From assembly GCA_027886185.1 (NCBI GenBank), contig WOAB01000723.1, positions 496,001 to 560,000 of the forward strand: DNA of 64,000 nucleotides. The letters are read 5' to 3'. This DNA comes from Rheum nobile. Lineage: Eukaryota; Streptophyta; Magnoliopsida; Caryophyllales; Polygonaceae. The notes beneath the pieces were generated by a model, which was not told where the DNA came from, did no database searches, and worked only from the letters and a program-made list of their open reading frames with translations. Shown piece after piece: positions 35,036-47,618 of this stretch (position 1 is its first letter; every line of letters begins with the position of its first letter). A program made the translations under genes and the position numbers.

Positions 35036-36654
35036 CCTTGAAAGTATTACCGCCAGTGACCTCATATTTCACATCCGAAGCCACCCAAGGCTTAACCATT
35101 CATTCAAAACATAAAACACACTGATAATACGAGATATCATAATCTTTATTTAAACCAAAGTCTCGGAATTACATCCGTAAATCCCAAATACAACAGAAAT
35201 ACAGAATATGTTTAATACAACGGAAGTCTTTTAAATAAATAACATAAGGGTCTTGATCGAAGCGATCACCCGCCTAGGATCTTCAACCTGGATAAAAACT
35301 CTTAAAACTTCATCTGCCTTCATCGTCAGATTCTAGCCTTCACGGAACGGAAGTCTACCTGATGTGTCGTATGAGACGGATGACACCAGCCAACCATGCA
35401 AGGGAAAATAACCGGTTGGTTAGTCTAATGAAAGACTATGCAAGGGTAAAACAGAAAGGTTCTAAGTAGTCGTATTAGGCTAGACCCATCGCTTCTCGAA
35501 TGAAAGCCGATGACGATAGTAAACCTCAATACTTCTACAGGAATATACGAAACCGAAAGATCAAGAGAAGACTCCTAAAGATCGAGTCTTAAGGAAACGT
35601 ATGAAGAGAAGACTCCAAAAGATTGAGTCTTATCGGAAAGTATGACAAGTGTTTGGGAACATTATAATTTCACACAAGCGTTTAAAAAGACTTGACCATT
35701 TGGGTCCACGACCAACCTCACCGCGTAATGCGAATTCAGATTTGGAAGGAGGACTTACTCTAATCGAAGTCCAGACGAGGTTCCAAGTTGTACTTCTCGC
35801 CCAAGGTTCATTAATTATGTGCATATCGGCACTTATCTTGTTTTAGTGACAAAGCGTACATTTACGTTACAAGCTTTTAAGATATATCATCTCATCGCGA
35901 GAGATATCAAAGGGAATAAATCCCGAATGTCGGCACCAGCTGTGTGCACCTACCCTGAGTAAGGGCATAGTCATGACCAGAGAGAGTACTAGGGAAAAAT
36001 CCTCCTAGTACCAGTTATAAAGAAACGACTAGACCTCGCAAGGTATATAGCGTTCCTACGAATACTCGTTCTAACTAAACAGTTAAAATCACACAATAGT
36101 CCACATCAATACCATTATGGCAATAATATATATATAATAGCGTTATTTCTAGCAGTATATACAACCTATTATAATATCACTTTCTTAATCGTATCATTTC
36201 TAAAATCTGTTCCCAAACAAAAACAATAGTTCATCCCAATTTAATTAACAATTAAACAATTGATAATTAATGGAAATATGGAATGATAAGCAAGAGCGAA
36301 CCGCCACTTGCCTTGGTCTAATGAACGATTGAAAGACGACGAGTTTCTGGGTCCGGAACGGGAACGAAAGTCGGATTATAGATTCCTACGACGATGACCC
36401 ACAACGAAACCCTAGGTTAGATTCGACAATAAAATGATACGAATCTAAGAAAGAATGAACGAAATCGAAAGAACGAAGGTCCCGTCCGAGACTGGCATGC
36501 CCAAGGCCACGATCGCGATTGCCAAAGCAATCCGCGGTCACGGCTGGAATTCCGCGGTCGCGGTTGTCGAGGACCTCGTCCGCGAGTGTCAAAGACAGCG
36601 GCCGCGGATGCGGCCGACCTTGTCACTGCCGCGGTTGCGGCAGTTCATGTCCTC
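35036..36654 (-). repeat. 3' LTR of element 2, distal part
   Basis: It aligns with 54775 to about 56375 of the 5' LTR. Its terminal bases are TATAAC where the other LTR has TGTAAC. The GC-rich block at about 36510-36645 (GCGATTGCC, CCGCGGTC, CGGCCGCGG words) is where element 1 inserted. Confidence 0.92.
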
Positions 36655-39025
36655 TGTGATACCCCGTATTTTTGTAAGGTTATTTTGGGAATTTTGGAAT
36701 TTTCCCGAGTACCCGTTGTGTACGTCGGATTTAATACAGAGAGTTTGAGACATTCTGTAATGTGCTCTATATCTGTAATATTTTTCTCAGTGAAATAATA
36801 TACAGATAACATGCCTTGGATTTTAATTGTCGTTCGCGTACGATAATTTTTATCCCGGCTTAACGCCATGTTCGTTCAAGAGCTGAATAGGCGAGAAAGG
36901 CAGAAACGGCGACCGCCGTACAGAAACGGCACCCGCCGTCGCTGGGCCCGAAGTGCCAGCAGTCGTCTCCTACTCTGGGCTCGCCAGAGCTAGGAACGGC
37001 GACCGCCGTAGGCAAAATCACGGCGCCCGCCGTGATTACCCAGCGGACATTGTCCGTCGGTCGCCGGCGAGCTCTGACCGCGCCGAACTAGCTGTAGGCC
37101 CATCTTCTTCATGCTCCAGATGTTTTGGCTATAAAAGGAGGTGTTGGGGGAGAGGTTTTGAGCCATCCCAGCACCAAACCTCTGCCAAATTCGCCTCTCG
37201 CCGGAGTTATGCCTTCGTCGGAAATTTCGAAGCTTTCGTCGGTGTTGTTTGGTGGTGTTTCCAGCAGCTCTTTTGAAGCCTTGTGGTTGCCTTTGGAGGT
37301 CAGAAACCAAGCAAGGCGGAAAGGGGTCAAAACGCGCTTTGTTTTGGTGAGATTTCTCTCGTCTCTGTCGACCGTGTTCTTCACGGCAACCGCCGTGTTC
37401 TTCACGGCGACCTCCGTGATGAATGCGGGACCGCCGCCAATCACAGCGACCGCCGCCAGTGCCCAGAATGCCTTCGTGGCTTTGGATTGGTCGGTTGTCG
37501 TCGTGGCGTCTTTCCTTTCGTGTTCTTTCGCCGTGTTTAGAATCGTACTGTTTATGTCAGATCTAACTTAGGGTTCCTTTTATGGGTCGACTCGAAGGTT
37601 GTTGTGTTGTCGGAACTATACCGTGTCGAGCCCGGAATCCAGTTGACGTCGTTAGACTATTCTGCGGATTAAGGCAAGTGGCGGTTCGCTCTTGCTCATT
37701 CGTTCCATATTTACATTAATTATCAGTAGTTTATCTGAGTAATTAATTTGGAATGAATATTTTGTTTGTCTGGAAACGGTTTTGTTAAACTGTTTTGAAA
37801 ATCATATAATAGGTTGTATATCTGTTAGAACAACGCTATTATCTGTGATCGCCTTTCGGGCCTTTATGTGGATTTATCCTGTAACTGTTTAGTTAGCACT
37901 GTTAAATAGGAACGTTACTCGGACTCGGTCCAGTCGTTTCTTTATAATCTGGTATCGGGGTGGCTCGTCTCCATCTGGTACTATTCTAAGATCATGATCG
38001 GTCTCTTTCACAAGTGTGTAGAGACAGGACACTTAGCTGGTGTCACAAACCTTTCGGTGTACGTCACTCTCGACGAAACGTATACTAAGATGTGTCATCC
38101 CATTGGTGGGGTACACATGTAAAAGTCTATAATGTGATGTGTGTTTTTGAAACATAATCAGATAAGTGCTACCTTGACGCACATAATTAATTGAACGATC
38201 AGCGAGTAGGGCAGCTAGGTAATAGTGCCGCTAGGAAGACTCGTATTGACTTGAATGTAGTACGTCTTCTTTCCGATCTGGATTCGCTGAAAGGCGGTGA
38301 GATTGGTCGTTGACTGAAACATCTCAGTCAGTTTTAAATCATTGTTGTATGATTCTGTAACTTTCCAGAATTGTCATACTTCCTTAGAAACTCATTTCCG
38401 TTGGAGTCTTCTTTCGAGTCAATTTCTGTGAAGATTCAGTCTTCCAGAATCTTCTCTTGTACATACCTCTTGTTTATTCCAGTAGGAGTATGGTGGTTGA
38501 CAAGCGTACTCGATTAATATTCGAGGGACGAGGAGTCTAACCTAATACGACTACTTCGAACCATTCTGCTTTATACCCTTGCTAGTCTATTCATTTAGAC
38601 TAACCAACCAATATTTTCCCTTGCATGGTTGGCTGGTGTCATCCGTTCGATTCGGCACATCAGATAAGAAGTAGTTCAGAAGACCAGAAGGACTATGGAG
38701 TCAACGGTGGTTTTTCAATGTTTTAATCATTTCTTTAATCAGGTTGAGATCTTTTGGACAATAACTTTGATTGTAATATACTTTATAAGTCTTCCGCTGT
38801 TTTTGGTTTAAACTCTGTATTATCCTATTCGGGATTGGGTTGTAATCCCGTAACTCTTGTTCCTTGACAATGTTACGTTTTGGAATTTAATGCTTGATCA
38901 TTGTGTATCAATTGCATTTCATAAATTGTATTTAAATGGTAAAGCCTTGGGTGATCTCGGTAAGGAACACTGGGGTCACTGGCGGTAATACCTTTCCAAA
39001 AGGGTTAAGTTTTGGGGGTGTTATA
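36655..39025 (+). repeat. 5' LTR of element 1
   Basis: It starts TGTGATACCCCG and ends GGTGTTATA, where the other LTR has GGTGTTACA. A TATAAAAGG box is at about 37131. Clusters of ACGGCGACCGCCGT modules lie at about 36905-37035 and 37382-37460. Compared with the 3' LTR it lacks two short stretches, one in the first GC cluster and one near 37885. Confidence 0.95.
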
Positions 39026-39029
39026 ATTG

Positions 39030-39042
39030 TGGTATCAGAGCC
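39030..39042 (+). other. primer-binding site of element 1
   Basis: TGGTATCAGAGCC is complementary to the 3' end of plant initiator tRNA-Met. It lies 4 bp after the LTR. Confidence 0.9.
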
Positions 39043-39236
39043 AAAGGTTTTAAAACGGGTTTGGAATTTTTATAAACCATTTATCCGTTTTCGAAAATGC
39101 TTTAAAAAGGGCTCTGAATTTTCATACTGAAAAGAATTTAAAAACACCGTTCATAGTCGTGTCTTCTTTATAGTCTGATATAGTAAGCTTGCTTCTATGT
39201 CTAGAAAGACTAATTTCTTTCTTATTGTTCGATAGG

Positions 39237-40163
39237 ATGGGTGTCTGCTTTTCTATTGGTGGGGGGTCGGAAGACGCCAAGTCGGACCAGCCGAGGCTAG
39301 ATTTTCCGTTACCTCAGCGATGTTTCGAGGTTGGAGGCCCGAGTAGCCCGCCCGAAGACATCAAGCACGTTCTCCCCGAGTCGGTTGTCCTTGTAGCTAG
39401 GGATGCTATGGTCCCTGAGGCTGTACCTGTGCCGCCACCAAGGGTGGAGGAAGTACAGGAATGGGAGCAAGAAGATGAGTTATCAAGGTATGAACAAGGG
39501 GTTTACCACGACGACTTTCTGCTGGGACCAATTCCAGAGGAGATCGAGTACGAGGAGGAGGAAGAGAAGATGCTTGAGCAAGATCCTGTCGAGGACGAGG
39601 ATATGATCGAGGATGATTCCGAGGATGAGGATCCCATCGAGGATGATTCCGATGATGAGGATCCCATCGAGGATGATTCCGAGGATGAGGATCCCATAGA
39701 GGATGATCCAGAAGAGGACCCGGAGTTGGACCTTGGAGGGCAGAATCAGGAGCCCGGTACAGGATTGTCACCAGTGCCAGAGTACGCACCCATGTCAGAA
39801 GCTGATTGGGAGGCATTGTATACCGAGTACGGTATTAGGAGAACTGACAGGGAATTTCAGCCTATCCCTACTCCAAGAAGATGGAGGTCGGAATCCGAGC
39901 TGCATGAGATCCTCCGCCAGAGCGAGGAAATCTCTGCAGAACAGCAGCGTCAGAGGGATGAACTGATCGCCATTACTCAGAGGAGGGCTGGAATAGGAGG
40001 ACCAGTCATGGACGACCCATACTTTACCATGATTGAGCTAGGACTATGTGCTTCAGGGTCAAGCAGGGTGCGAAACCCATCGCCAGAGCTCGATGGTGAG
40101 CCTAGCCCGAAGAGACCATGCACGAGTAGCCAGTCTTATGGGAGACATTTTGGAACGCCTTGA
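39237..40163 (+). CDS. extra acidic ORF upstream of gag in element 1, N-myristoylation-type start
   Basis: It encodes 308 aa from the first ATG of the frame. It opens with MGVCFS, which fits the N-myristoylation pattern (G2, small residue 3, S6), and Cys4 could be palmitoylated. Residues 22-52 (FPLPQRCFEVGGPSSPPE and on to ESVVLV) are shared with the equivalent ORF of element 2. The middle is very acidic, with four rounds of a DDSEDEDPIE-type repeat. The C-terminal part is charged and partly helical, ending in KRPC...GRHFGTP, also similar to element 2. It lies between the primer site and gag, in the same direction. I know of no named family. A membrane-associated accessory or matrix-like role is speculation. 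The frame is fully open, although gag-pol is broken. Confidence 0.8.
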   Translation: MGVCFSIGGGSEDAKSDQPRLDFPLPQRCFEVGGPSSPPEDIKHVLPESVVLVARDAMVPEAVPVPPPRVEEVQEWEQEDELSRYEQGVYHDDFLLGPIPEEIEYEEEEEKMLEQDPVEDEDMIEDDSEDEDPIEDDSDDEDPIEDDSEDEDPIEDDPEEDPELDLGGQNQEPGTGLSPVPEYAPMSEADWEALYTEYGIRRTDREFQPIPTPRRWRSESELHEILRQSEEISAEQQRQRDELIAITQRRAGIGGPVMDDPYFTMIELGLCASGSSRVRNPSPELDGEPSPKRPCTSSQSYGRHFGTP

Positions 40164-40453
40164 GGAGGAGTGGCATTGCCTATCGCAGTAGTTTCGTTTC
40201 TTAGTATTCCAAGTTGTACTTTATGTAATATTTCAGTATTACGGCAAGTACCCTGTGAAACACTTATATCTTCGAGCAATGTTGTCCTAACGCTCGAATG
40301 ATAGACTTATATGTAGCTTGTGTAACAGTTTGAAGGTTCATCTATAAAATGCCAAGTTGATCTATTCTGAGTAATTTATTTACGTTGGTATATTGCATAA
40401 GTATATTGCATAATATTAATATATGGAATGCTTGGAATTTGATCGGTAAATAG

Positions 40454-43400
40454 ATGGTGAACCCAAGAAGCACGAGGAACTCGACTCGAGCCGGTGCTGG
40501 GACTAGTCAAAATCCCAGGCCAGCAGGAAGAGGTGTTCAGGATGAGCACGAGTCAGAGTCTCGCGTCCAACAGAGGCATGAAGATCAAGATCAGACCCAA
40601 GCACCGACGCTGTTTGACGCCGCAGCTGTTGAGGCAATTCGCGGGATTGTGATGCATGCAATTGCCGATGTATTGAGACCCAGTGCGCCTCAAGCGCAAG
40701 AAGTGCCTACCCACCCAGTGGTTCCTGATGTTGTGGAACCCAGAAACCCTGTGATTCAGGAGACTGCCGACAGGGCAAGAGACAGCTATGGTCGCGCTCT
40801 AAAGACCATCACTTCCATGAGGCCCGATTGCTATAACGGGAAAGGGGAGCCAGTGGTAGTGACTCATTGGTTCTCCCATATGGAGAGGTTGTTTCGGAAT
40901 GTGGAGTGTACGGAGGCCGAGAAGGTCCATATCGCTTCTCTTCAGCTGAAGGAGGAGGCTAACGAGTGGTGGGAGAGCACAGGTCTGGCTGAGAGCCCAG
41001 TGTTGACTTGGTCGATGTTTAAGATCAAGATGGTTGATCGCTTTTTCTCTCGTGCTATGAGAGAGGAGAAGCATAAAGAGTTCTTGTACCCATAGACAGA
41101 TGGTCTGAGAGTGACCGAGTTGGCATCTAAGTTCAATCATCTTTTGCAATACGCCACTGCCGAGATTACCAGCGAGGCCCAAAAGATCTGGTACTTCCAC
41201 GAGTGGATGAATCCGGATATCAAGCCATTAATGGTGCATCACACATGCTCTACCTTGGAGCAGTATGTTGATTGTGCCTATAAGCTGGAGGTAACTCTTG
41301 AGGAGTCGACCAAGAGGCGCAACCGACAGAAGTCGATGCAGAACCAGAACCAGGGAGGTGGTTTTAAGCGCCCTGCGCCACCGTCTAACTTTGCCAAGTC
41401 TGGCCGAGCTAAGACGGAGATGACGCAAGGAGGATCGACTCAGCAGTCGGGGTAGACCAGGGGTTCAGTTAAGTGTTATAACTGTGGTACGACTGGGCAC
41501 AAGAGCAATGAGTGTCAGAAGGAGAAGAGGTCGTGCTTTGGGTGTGGACGTGACGGTCATCTGCAGAAGTTCTGCAAGCAGGGGAAGCAGAAGGGAGTAG
41601 AGTCGCAGCAAGGGTCAGTTCATCAGAGCAACCGACCTAGGTTTAAGCCTGCCGAGACTCCTAGCCCTTCGGTCCAGACGACTGCTCAGAACAGGGGAAA
41701 GGCCCCAGCTGTTTCTGGAAGTCAGAGACAACGCTTGTATGAGATGCGTGAAGCAGATGGACCCAATGCTCCAATTGCTCAAGGTACTTTATACCTTCAC
41801 TCTACTTCAGTGTGCATTCTATTTGATTCTGGTGCTACGCATTCCTTTATTTTGGATAGATGTGTTAGCAAGTTAGATTTAGTGTGCAACGATTCGTGCG
41901 ACCCTTTTGTCGTTAATCTTCCTAATGGAGAACGTTTGGTGGGAACCAAGCATCTATCCGACTTTCCGATTACCATTCAGGGTAAGGAATTTAAGGCAGA
42001 TTTAATCTGTATAGCCATGGCTCCATACGACATTATCCTCGGTATGGATTGGCTGACGCGTCACAAGGCGGTGATCGACTTCAGTTCAAGAACGGTGACG
42101 GTGTCATCTGGGGGCCAATTCATGTGCAAGTTCAAAGGTCGAAATGACGCTGATAACGGCAAGCTGATCAATGCGATGGCTGCGTTTAAGCTACTACGAC
42201 AAGGATGTGTCGGGTACCTTTGCTACTTGGATTCGCCTGTGAAGGATGGACCTGAGGTTCTTGATATTCCTGTAGTTAGGGAGTTTTCAGATGTCTTTCC
42301 GGAAGAAATTCCTGGATTACCCCCGAACCGTGACGTAGAGTTTTCAATTGATCTCGATCCTGGTACGGCACCGATTTCCAAATCACCGTATCGGATGGCT
42401 CCAGCTGAGATGCAAGAATTGAAGAATAAACTTGAAGATCTTCTTGACAAAGGTTATGTCAGGCCGAGTGCATCACCGTGGGGTGCTCCGGTATTGTTCG
42501 TCAAAAAGAAGGACGGATCGTTCCGACTTTGTATCGACTACCGAGAGTTGAACAAGGTGACGATCAAGAACAAGTATCCTTTGCCTAGGATTGATGACTT
42601 GTTGGACTAGTTGCAGGGAGCAAAGGTTTTCTCCAAGATCGACTTGAGATCTGGATATCACCAACTCAGGATTCGGGAGCAGGACATTCCTAGAACTGCG
42701 TTTAGGACCACATATGGTCATTACGAGTTCGTAGTAATGCCTTTTGGGCTTACAAATGCTCCAGCTGTCTTTATGGATTTGATGAACCGATGTTTTCACC
42801 AGTACTTGGATAAGTTCATGGTGGTCTTCATCGACGACATTCTGATCTATTCTCCGGATGAAGAAGTCCACGAGGAACATCTACGGATTGCCTTGTCAAT
42901 CCTTAGACAACATCAGCTTTATGCTAAATTTTCTAAATGTGAATTCTGGATAAAGGAAGTGGCTTTCTTAGGCCACGTGATCAATAAAAATGGGGTTATG
43001 GTTGATCCCCAAAAGATTGAAGCGGTGGCTAAATGGACACAGTCCCAGAACGTGAAGGAGGTGCACAGTTTTCTTGGACTTGCCGGGTATTACAGAAGGT
43101 TCGTAGAAGGATTTTCAAAGATCGCTCTACCTATGACCAATCTACTCCGCAAGGTCCACAAGAAGTTTGTCTGGAATGACAAGTGCGAGGTCAGTTTCCA
43201 GGAGTTAAAGCGACGATTGACCTCGGCACCCGTGTTAGCACTCCCAGAGGGGAATGACGATTATGTGGTCTATAGTGATGCTTCCAAGTGTGGTCTTGGT
43301 TGTGTTTTGATGCAAAGGGGCAGAGTCATTGCTTACGCATCTAGACAACTCAAGACTTACGAAGAAAACTATCCGACCCATGATCTTGAGTTAGCAGCGG

Positions 43401-45175
43401 TTGTCTTTGCGCTGAAGATTTGGAGGCATTACCTCTATGGTATAAGATGCCAAGTCTTCACCGACCATAAAAGTCTCAAGTATATATTTACTCAAAAGGA
43501 GCTAAATATGAGACAACTCCGCTGGCTAGAGTTGCTCAAGGACTATGACATGGAGTTGTTGTATCATCCGGGCAAGGCTAATGTAGTAGCTGATGCACTA
43601 AGCCGGAAGACAATGCATGAGACTGTAGTTGCTCTACTTACTGCTCAGACCAAGCTAAACCAAGAGTCATGCGACATTGAAGTCTTGTATGACCAGCGTA
43701 GAGGGTACCTGAGTATGATGGAGATTCAGGCTACACTACTGGATCAAATCAAAGAAAAGCAAGTGGATGACATCATCTTGGTAAAGTTAAGAAGTGAAGT
43801 GATGGATGGGAAAGCTCCCAGTTTTGTGGTTCAGGATGATGGATCACTTTGGTTTCAGGACCGGATCTGTGTGCCTGACACAGAAGGTCTTCGTCAGTTG
43901 GTGATGAGAGAAGCTCATTCATCTACTTACTCTGTGCATCCTGGCTCTAGCAAGATGCACAAGGATCTCAGGAAGAAGTTTTGGTGGCCAAACATGAAGT
44001 GGGACGTAGCAGACTTTGTGGCAAAGTGCTTAACTTGCCAAAAAGTCAAGATCGAACACCGCAGGCCAGGTGGTGAGATGCTACCTCTCCCCGTACCAGA
44101 ATGGAAATGGGAGGACATTTCCATGGAATTCGTCACTGGGCTACCCAAGACTCGAAGTCAGAGAGATGCTATCTGGGTAATTGTGGATAGGCTTACGAAG
44201 AGTGCTCATTTCATAGCCATCAAGACCACATGGGAAACCCAGAAGTTAGCAGAAGTTTACCAGAAGGAGATTGTCCGCTTACATGGCATTCCTAAGACCA
44301 TTGTATCGGACCGAGATGGCCGTTTCATGTCAAGATTCTGGAAGAAACTTCATAAGGCTATGGGAACCGAGTTGAGGTTCAGTACAACTTTTCATCCTCA
44401 GACAGATGGCCAGTCTGAAAGGACCATCCAGACTCTGGAGGATATGCTTAGAGCTTGTGTGCTCGATCGTCCGACTAGCTGGGAGGACAGCTTGAGTCTG
44501 ATTGAGTTCACATACAACAATAGCTGGCATGCTACAATCAAGATGGCTCCGTTTGAAGCTTTGTATGGTCGCAGATGCAGATCTCCGATTTGTTGGGATA
44601 ATAATGCCGACAAAATTCTGCTTGGACCAGAATTGGTCAAAAGGACGGCTTCAGACATTGCTTTGATCAGACAAAGGATGTTGACCGCTCAGAGTCGACA
44701 GAAGTCCTACGTAGATCGGAAGCGCAGGACTGTCGAGTTCGAGGTCGGTGACAAGGTTTTTGTCAAGGTATCGCCATCCAAAGGAGTTTTCAGATTTGGT
44801 AAGCATGGGAAGCTTAACCCTCGCTACGTGGGACCATTCGAGATTCTGGATAGAGTGGGATCTCTAGCGTACCGCTTGGCGTTGCCGCCATCGGCTCACC
44901 CGGTGCATAACGTGTTCCACGTATCGTTACTCAGAAAGTATGTACCAGATGAGTCTCATGTGCTTAGTTATGAAGACATCGAGATTCAAGCTAATGGTAC
45001 TTACGAAGAGTTGCCCGTGCGCATTTTGGAGCATCGGGAGAAGCATTTGCGCAACAAGATCGTGCCGTTGGTACGAGTGTTGTGGTCCAAGTCAGGGACC
45101 GAAGAAGTTACTTAGGAGACGTGGGAAACTGAGTCAGATATGCTCAGGCGTTTTCCCGAGTTATTCTCGACCTAA
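40454..45175 (+). pseudogene. gag-pol polyprotein of element 1 (four nonsense codons, no frameshift)
   Basis: In order: Gag capsid region (FRNVECTEAEKVHIASLQL, E..WW), two CCHC zinc knuckles (41474-41515 and 41533-41574), aspartic protease (FDSGATHSF near 41822), reverse transcriptase (YRELNK, then VFIDDI at about 42823), RNase H (YSDASKCGLG near 43270, TDHKSLKY), integrase (HHCC near 43915-44040; core D in IVDRLTKSAHF, D in IVSDRDGRF, E in DGQSERTIQ) and a C-terminal chromodomain (ILEHREK.LRNK...VRVLW..., then TW..E). One frame of 1574 codons runs from 40454 to TAA 45173-45175. It is broken by TAG at 41093, 41453, 42608 and 45113. The first three are one C-to-T change from CAG and the last one G-to-A change from TGG. 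Chromodomain and long LTRs point to the Tekay (Del) clade. Confidence 0.95.
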
Positions 45176-45198
45176 GTTTCGGGGTCGAAACTTCTTGT

Positions 45199-45211
45199 AA
45201 GGGGGAGGAGA
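45199..45211 (+). other. polypurine tract of element 1
   Basis: AAGGGGGAGGAGA sits directly before the TG of the 3' LTR, the expected place for second-strand priming. Confidence 0.88.
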
Positions 45212-47618
45212 TGTGATACCCCGTATTTTTCTAAGGTTATTTTGGGAATTTTGGAATTTTCCCGAGTACCCGTTGTGTACGTCAGATTTAATACAGAGAG
45301 TTTGAGACATTCTGTAATGTGCTCTATATCTGTAATACTTTTCTCAGTGAAATAATATACAGATAACATGCCTTGGATTTTAATTGTCGTTCGCGTACGA
45401 TAATTTTTATCCCGGCTTAACGCCATGTTCGTTCAAGAGCTGAATGGGCGGGAAAGGCAGAAACGGCGACCGCCGTACAGAAACGGCGCCCGCCGTCGCT
45501 GGGACCGAAGTGCCAACAGTCGTCTCCTACTCTGGGCTCGCCAGAGCTAGGAACGGCGACCGTCGTAATTACGGCGCCCGCCGTAGGCAAAATCACGGCG
45601 CCCGCCGTGATTACCCAGCGGACATTGTCCGATGGTCGCCGGCGAGCTCTGACCGCGCCGAACTAGCTGTAGGCCCATCTTCTTCGTGCTCCAGATGTTT
45701 TGGCTATAAAAGGAGGTGTTGGGGGAGAGGTTTTGAGCCATCCCAGCACCAAACCTCTGCCAAATTCGCCTCTCGCCGGAGTTGTGCCTTCGCCGGAAAT
45801 TTCGAAGCTTTCGTCGGTGTTGTTTGGTGGTGTTTCCAGCAGCTCTTTTGAAGCCTTGTGGTTGCCTTTGGAGGTCAGAAACCAAGCAAGGCGGAAAGGG
45901 GTCGAAACGCGCTTTGTTTTGGTGAGATTTCTCTCGTCTCTGTCGACCGTGTTCTTCACGGCGACCGCCGTGTTCTTCACGGCGACCGCCGTGATGAATG
46001 CGGCGACCGCCGCCAAGAACAGCGACCGCCGCCAGTGCCCAGAATGCCTTCGTGGCTTTGGATTGGTCGGTTGTCGTCGTGGCGTCTTTCCTTTCGTGTT
46101 CTTTCGCCGTGTTTAGATTCGTACTGTTTATGTCGGATCTAACTTAGGGTTCCTTTTATGGGTCGACTTGAAGGTTGTTGTACTGTCAGAACTATACCGT
46201 GTCGAGCCCGGAATCCAGTTGACGTCGTTAGACTATTCTGCGGATTAAGGAAAGTGGCGGTTCGCTCTTGCTCATTCGTTCCATATTTACATTAATTATA
46301 AGTAGTTTATCTGAGTAATTAATTTGGAATGAATATTCTGTTTGTCTGGAAACGGTTTTGTTAAACTGTTTTGAAAATCATATAATAGGTTGTATATCTG
46401 TTAGAACAACGCTATTATCTGTGATCGCCTTTCGGGCCTTTATGTGGATTTATCCTGTAACTGTTATGGTGCTGTAACTGTTTAGTTAGCACTGTTAAAT
46501 AGGAACGTTACTCGGACTCGGTCCAGTCGTTTCTTTATAATCTGGTATCGGGGTGGCTCGTCTCCATCTGGTACTATTCTAAGATCATGATCGGTCTCTT
46601 TCACAAGTGTGTAGAGACAGGACACTTAGCTGGTGTCACAAACCTTTCAGTGTATGTCACTCTCGACGAAACATATACTAAGATGTGCCGTCCCATTGGT
46701 GGGGTACACATGTAAAAGTCTATAATGTGATGTGTGTTTTTGAAACATAATCAGATAAGTGCTATCTTGACACACATAATTAATTGAACGATCAGCGAGT
46801 AGGGCAGCTAGGTAATAGTGCCGCTAGGAAGACTCATATTGACTTGAATGTAGTACGTCTTCTTTCCGATCTGGATTCGCTGAAAGGCGGTGAGGTTGGT
46901 CATTGACTGAAGCATCTCAGTCAGTTTTAAATCATTGTTGTATGATTCTGTAACTTTCCAGAATTGTCATACTTCCTTAAAGACTCATTTCCGTTGGAGT
47001 CTTCTTTCGAGTCAATTTCTGTGAAGATTCAGTCTTCCAGAATCTTCTCTTGTGCATACCTCTTGTTTATTCCAGTAGGAGTATGGTGATTGACAAGCGT
47101 ACTCGATTATTATTCGAGGGACGAGGAGTCTAACCTAATACGACTGTTTCGAACCATTCTGCTTTGTACCCTTGCTAGTCTATTCATTTAGACTAACCAA
47201 CCAATATTTTCCCTTGCATGGTTGGCTGGTGTCATCCGTTCGATTTGGCACATCAGATAAGAAGTAGTTCAGAAGACCAGAAGGACTATGGAGTCAACGG
47301 TGGTTTTTCAATGTTTTAATCATTTCTTTAATCAGGTTGAGATCTTTTGGACAATAACTTTGATTGTAATATACTTTATAAGTCTTCCGCTGTTTTTGGT
47401 TTAAACTCTGTATTATCCTATTCGGGATTGGGTTGTAATCCCGTAACTCTTGTTCCTTGACAATGTTACGTTTTGGAATTTAATGCTTGATCATTATGTA
47501 TCAATTGCATTTCATAAATTGTATTTAAATGGTAAAGCCTTGGGTGATCTCGGTAAGGAACACTGGGGTCACTGACGGTAATACCTTTCCAAAAGGGTTA
47601 AGTTTTGGGGGTGTTACA
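45212..47618 (+). repeat. 3' LTR of element 1
   Basis: 2407 bp, TGTGATACCCCG...GGTGTTACA. GC modules lie at about 45463-45610 and 45957-46035, with one more module than the 5' LTR in the first cluster. Confidence 0.95.

Larger units (their letters stand above)
36655..47618 (+). mobile_element. element 1: Tekay-like chromovirus, nearly intact
   Basis: Order on the + strand: 5' LTR, initiator-Met primer site, extra acidic ORF, gag-pol with chromodomain, polypurine tract, 3' LTR. LTRs are about 2.4 kb. The flanks are TCCTC (36650-36654) and TCCGC (47619-47623), a 5 bp target duplication with one mismatch. The gag-pol frame has no frameshift, only four stop codons. In the ~370 bp compared by eye the LTRs differ by roughly 2-3 percent. 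The insertion is younger than element 2, which it interrupts. Confidence 0.95.

Noticed and set aside
37125..37571. 148-codon frame in the element 1 LTR, similar frame at 45700-46116
   Set aside because: The two copies are the two LTRs; the frame crosses GC modules, so low stop density is expected by composition.
39503..39697. Minus-strand Ser-rich frame opposite the acidic repeats
   Set aside because: It is the mirror of the DDSEDEDP repeats of the extra ORF in element 1.
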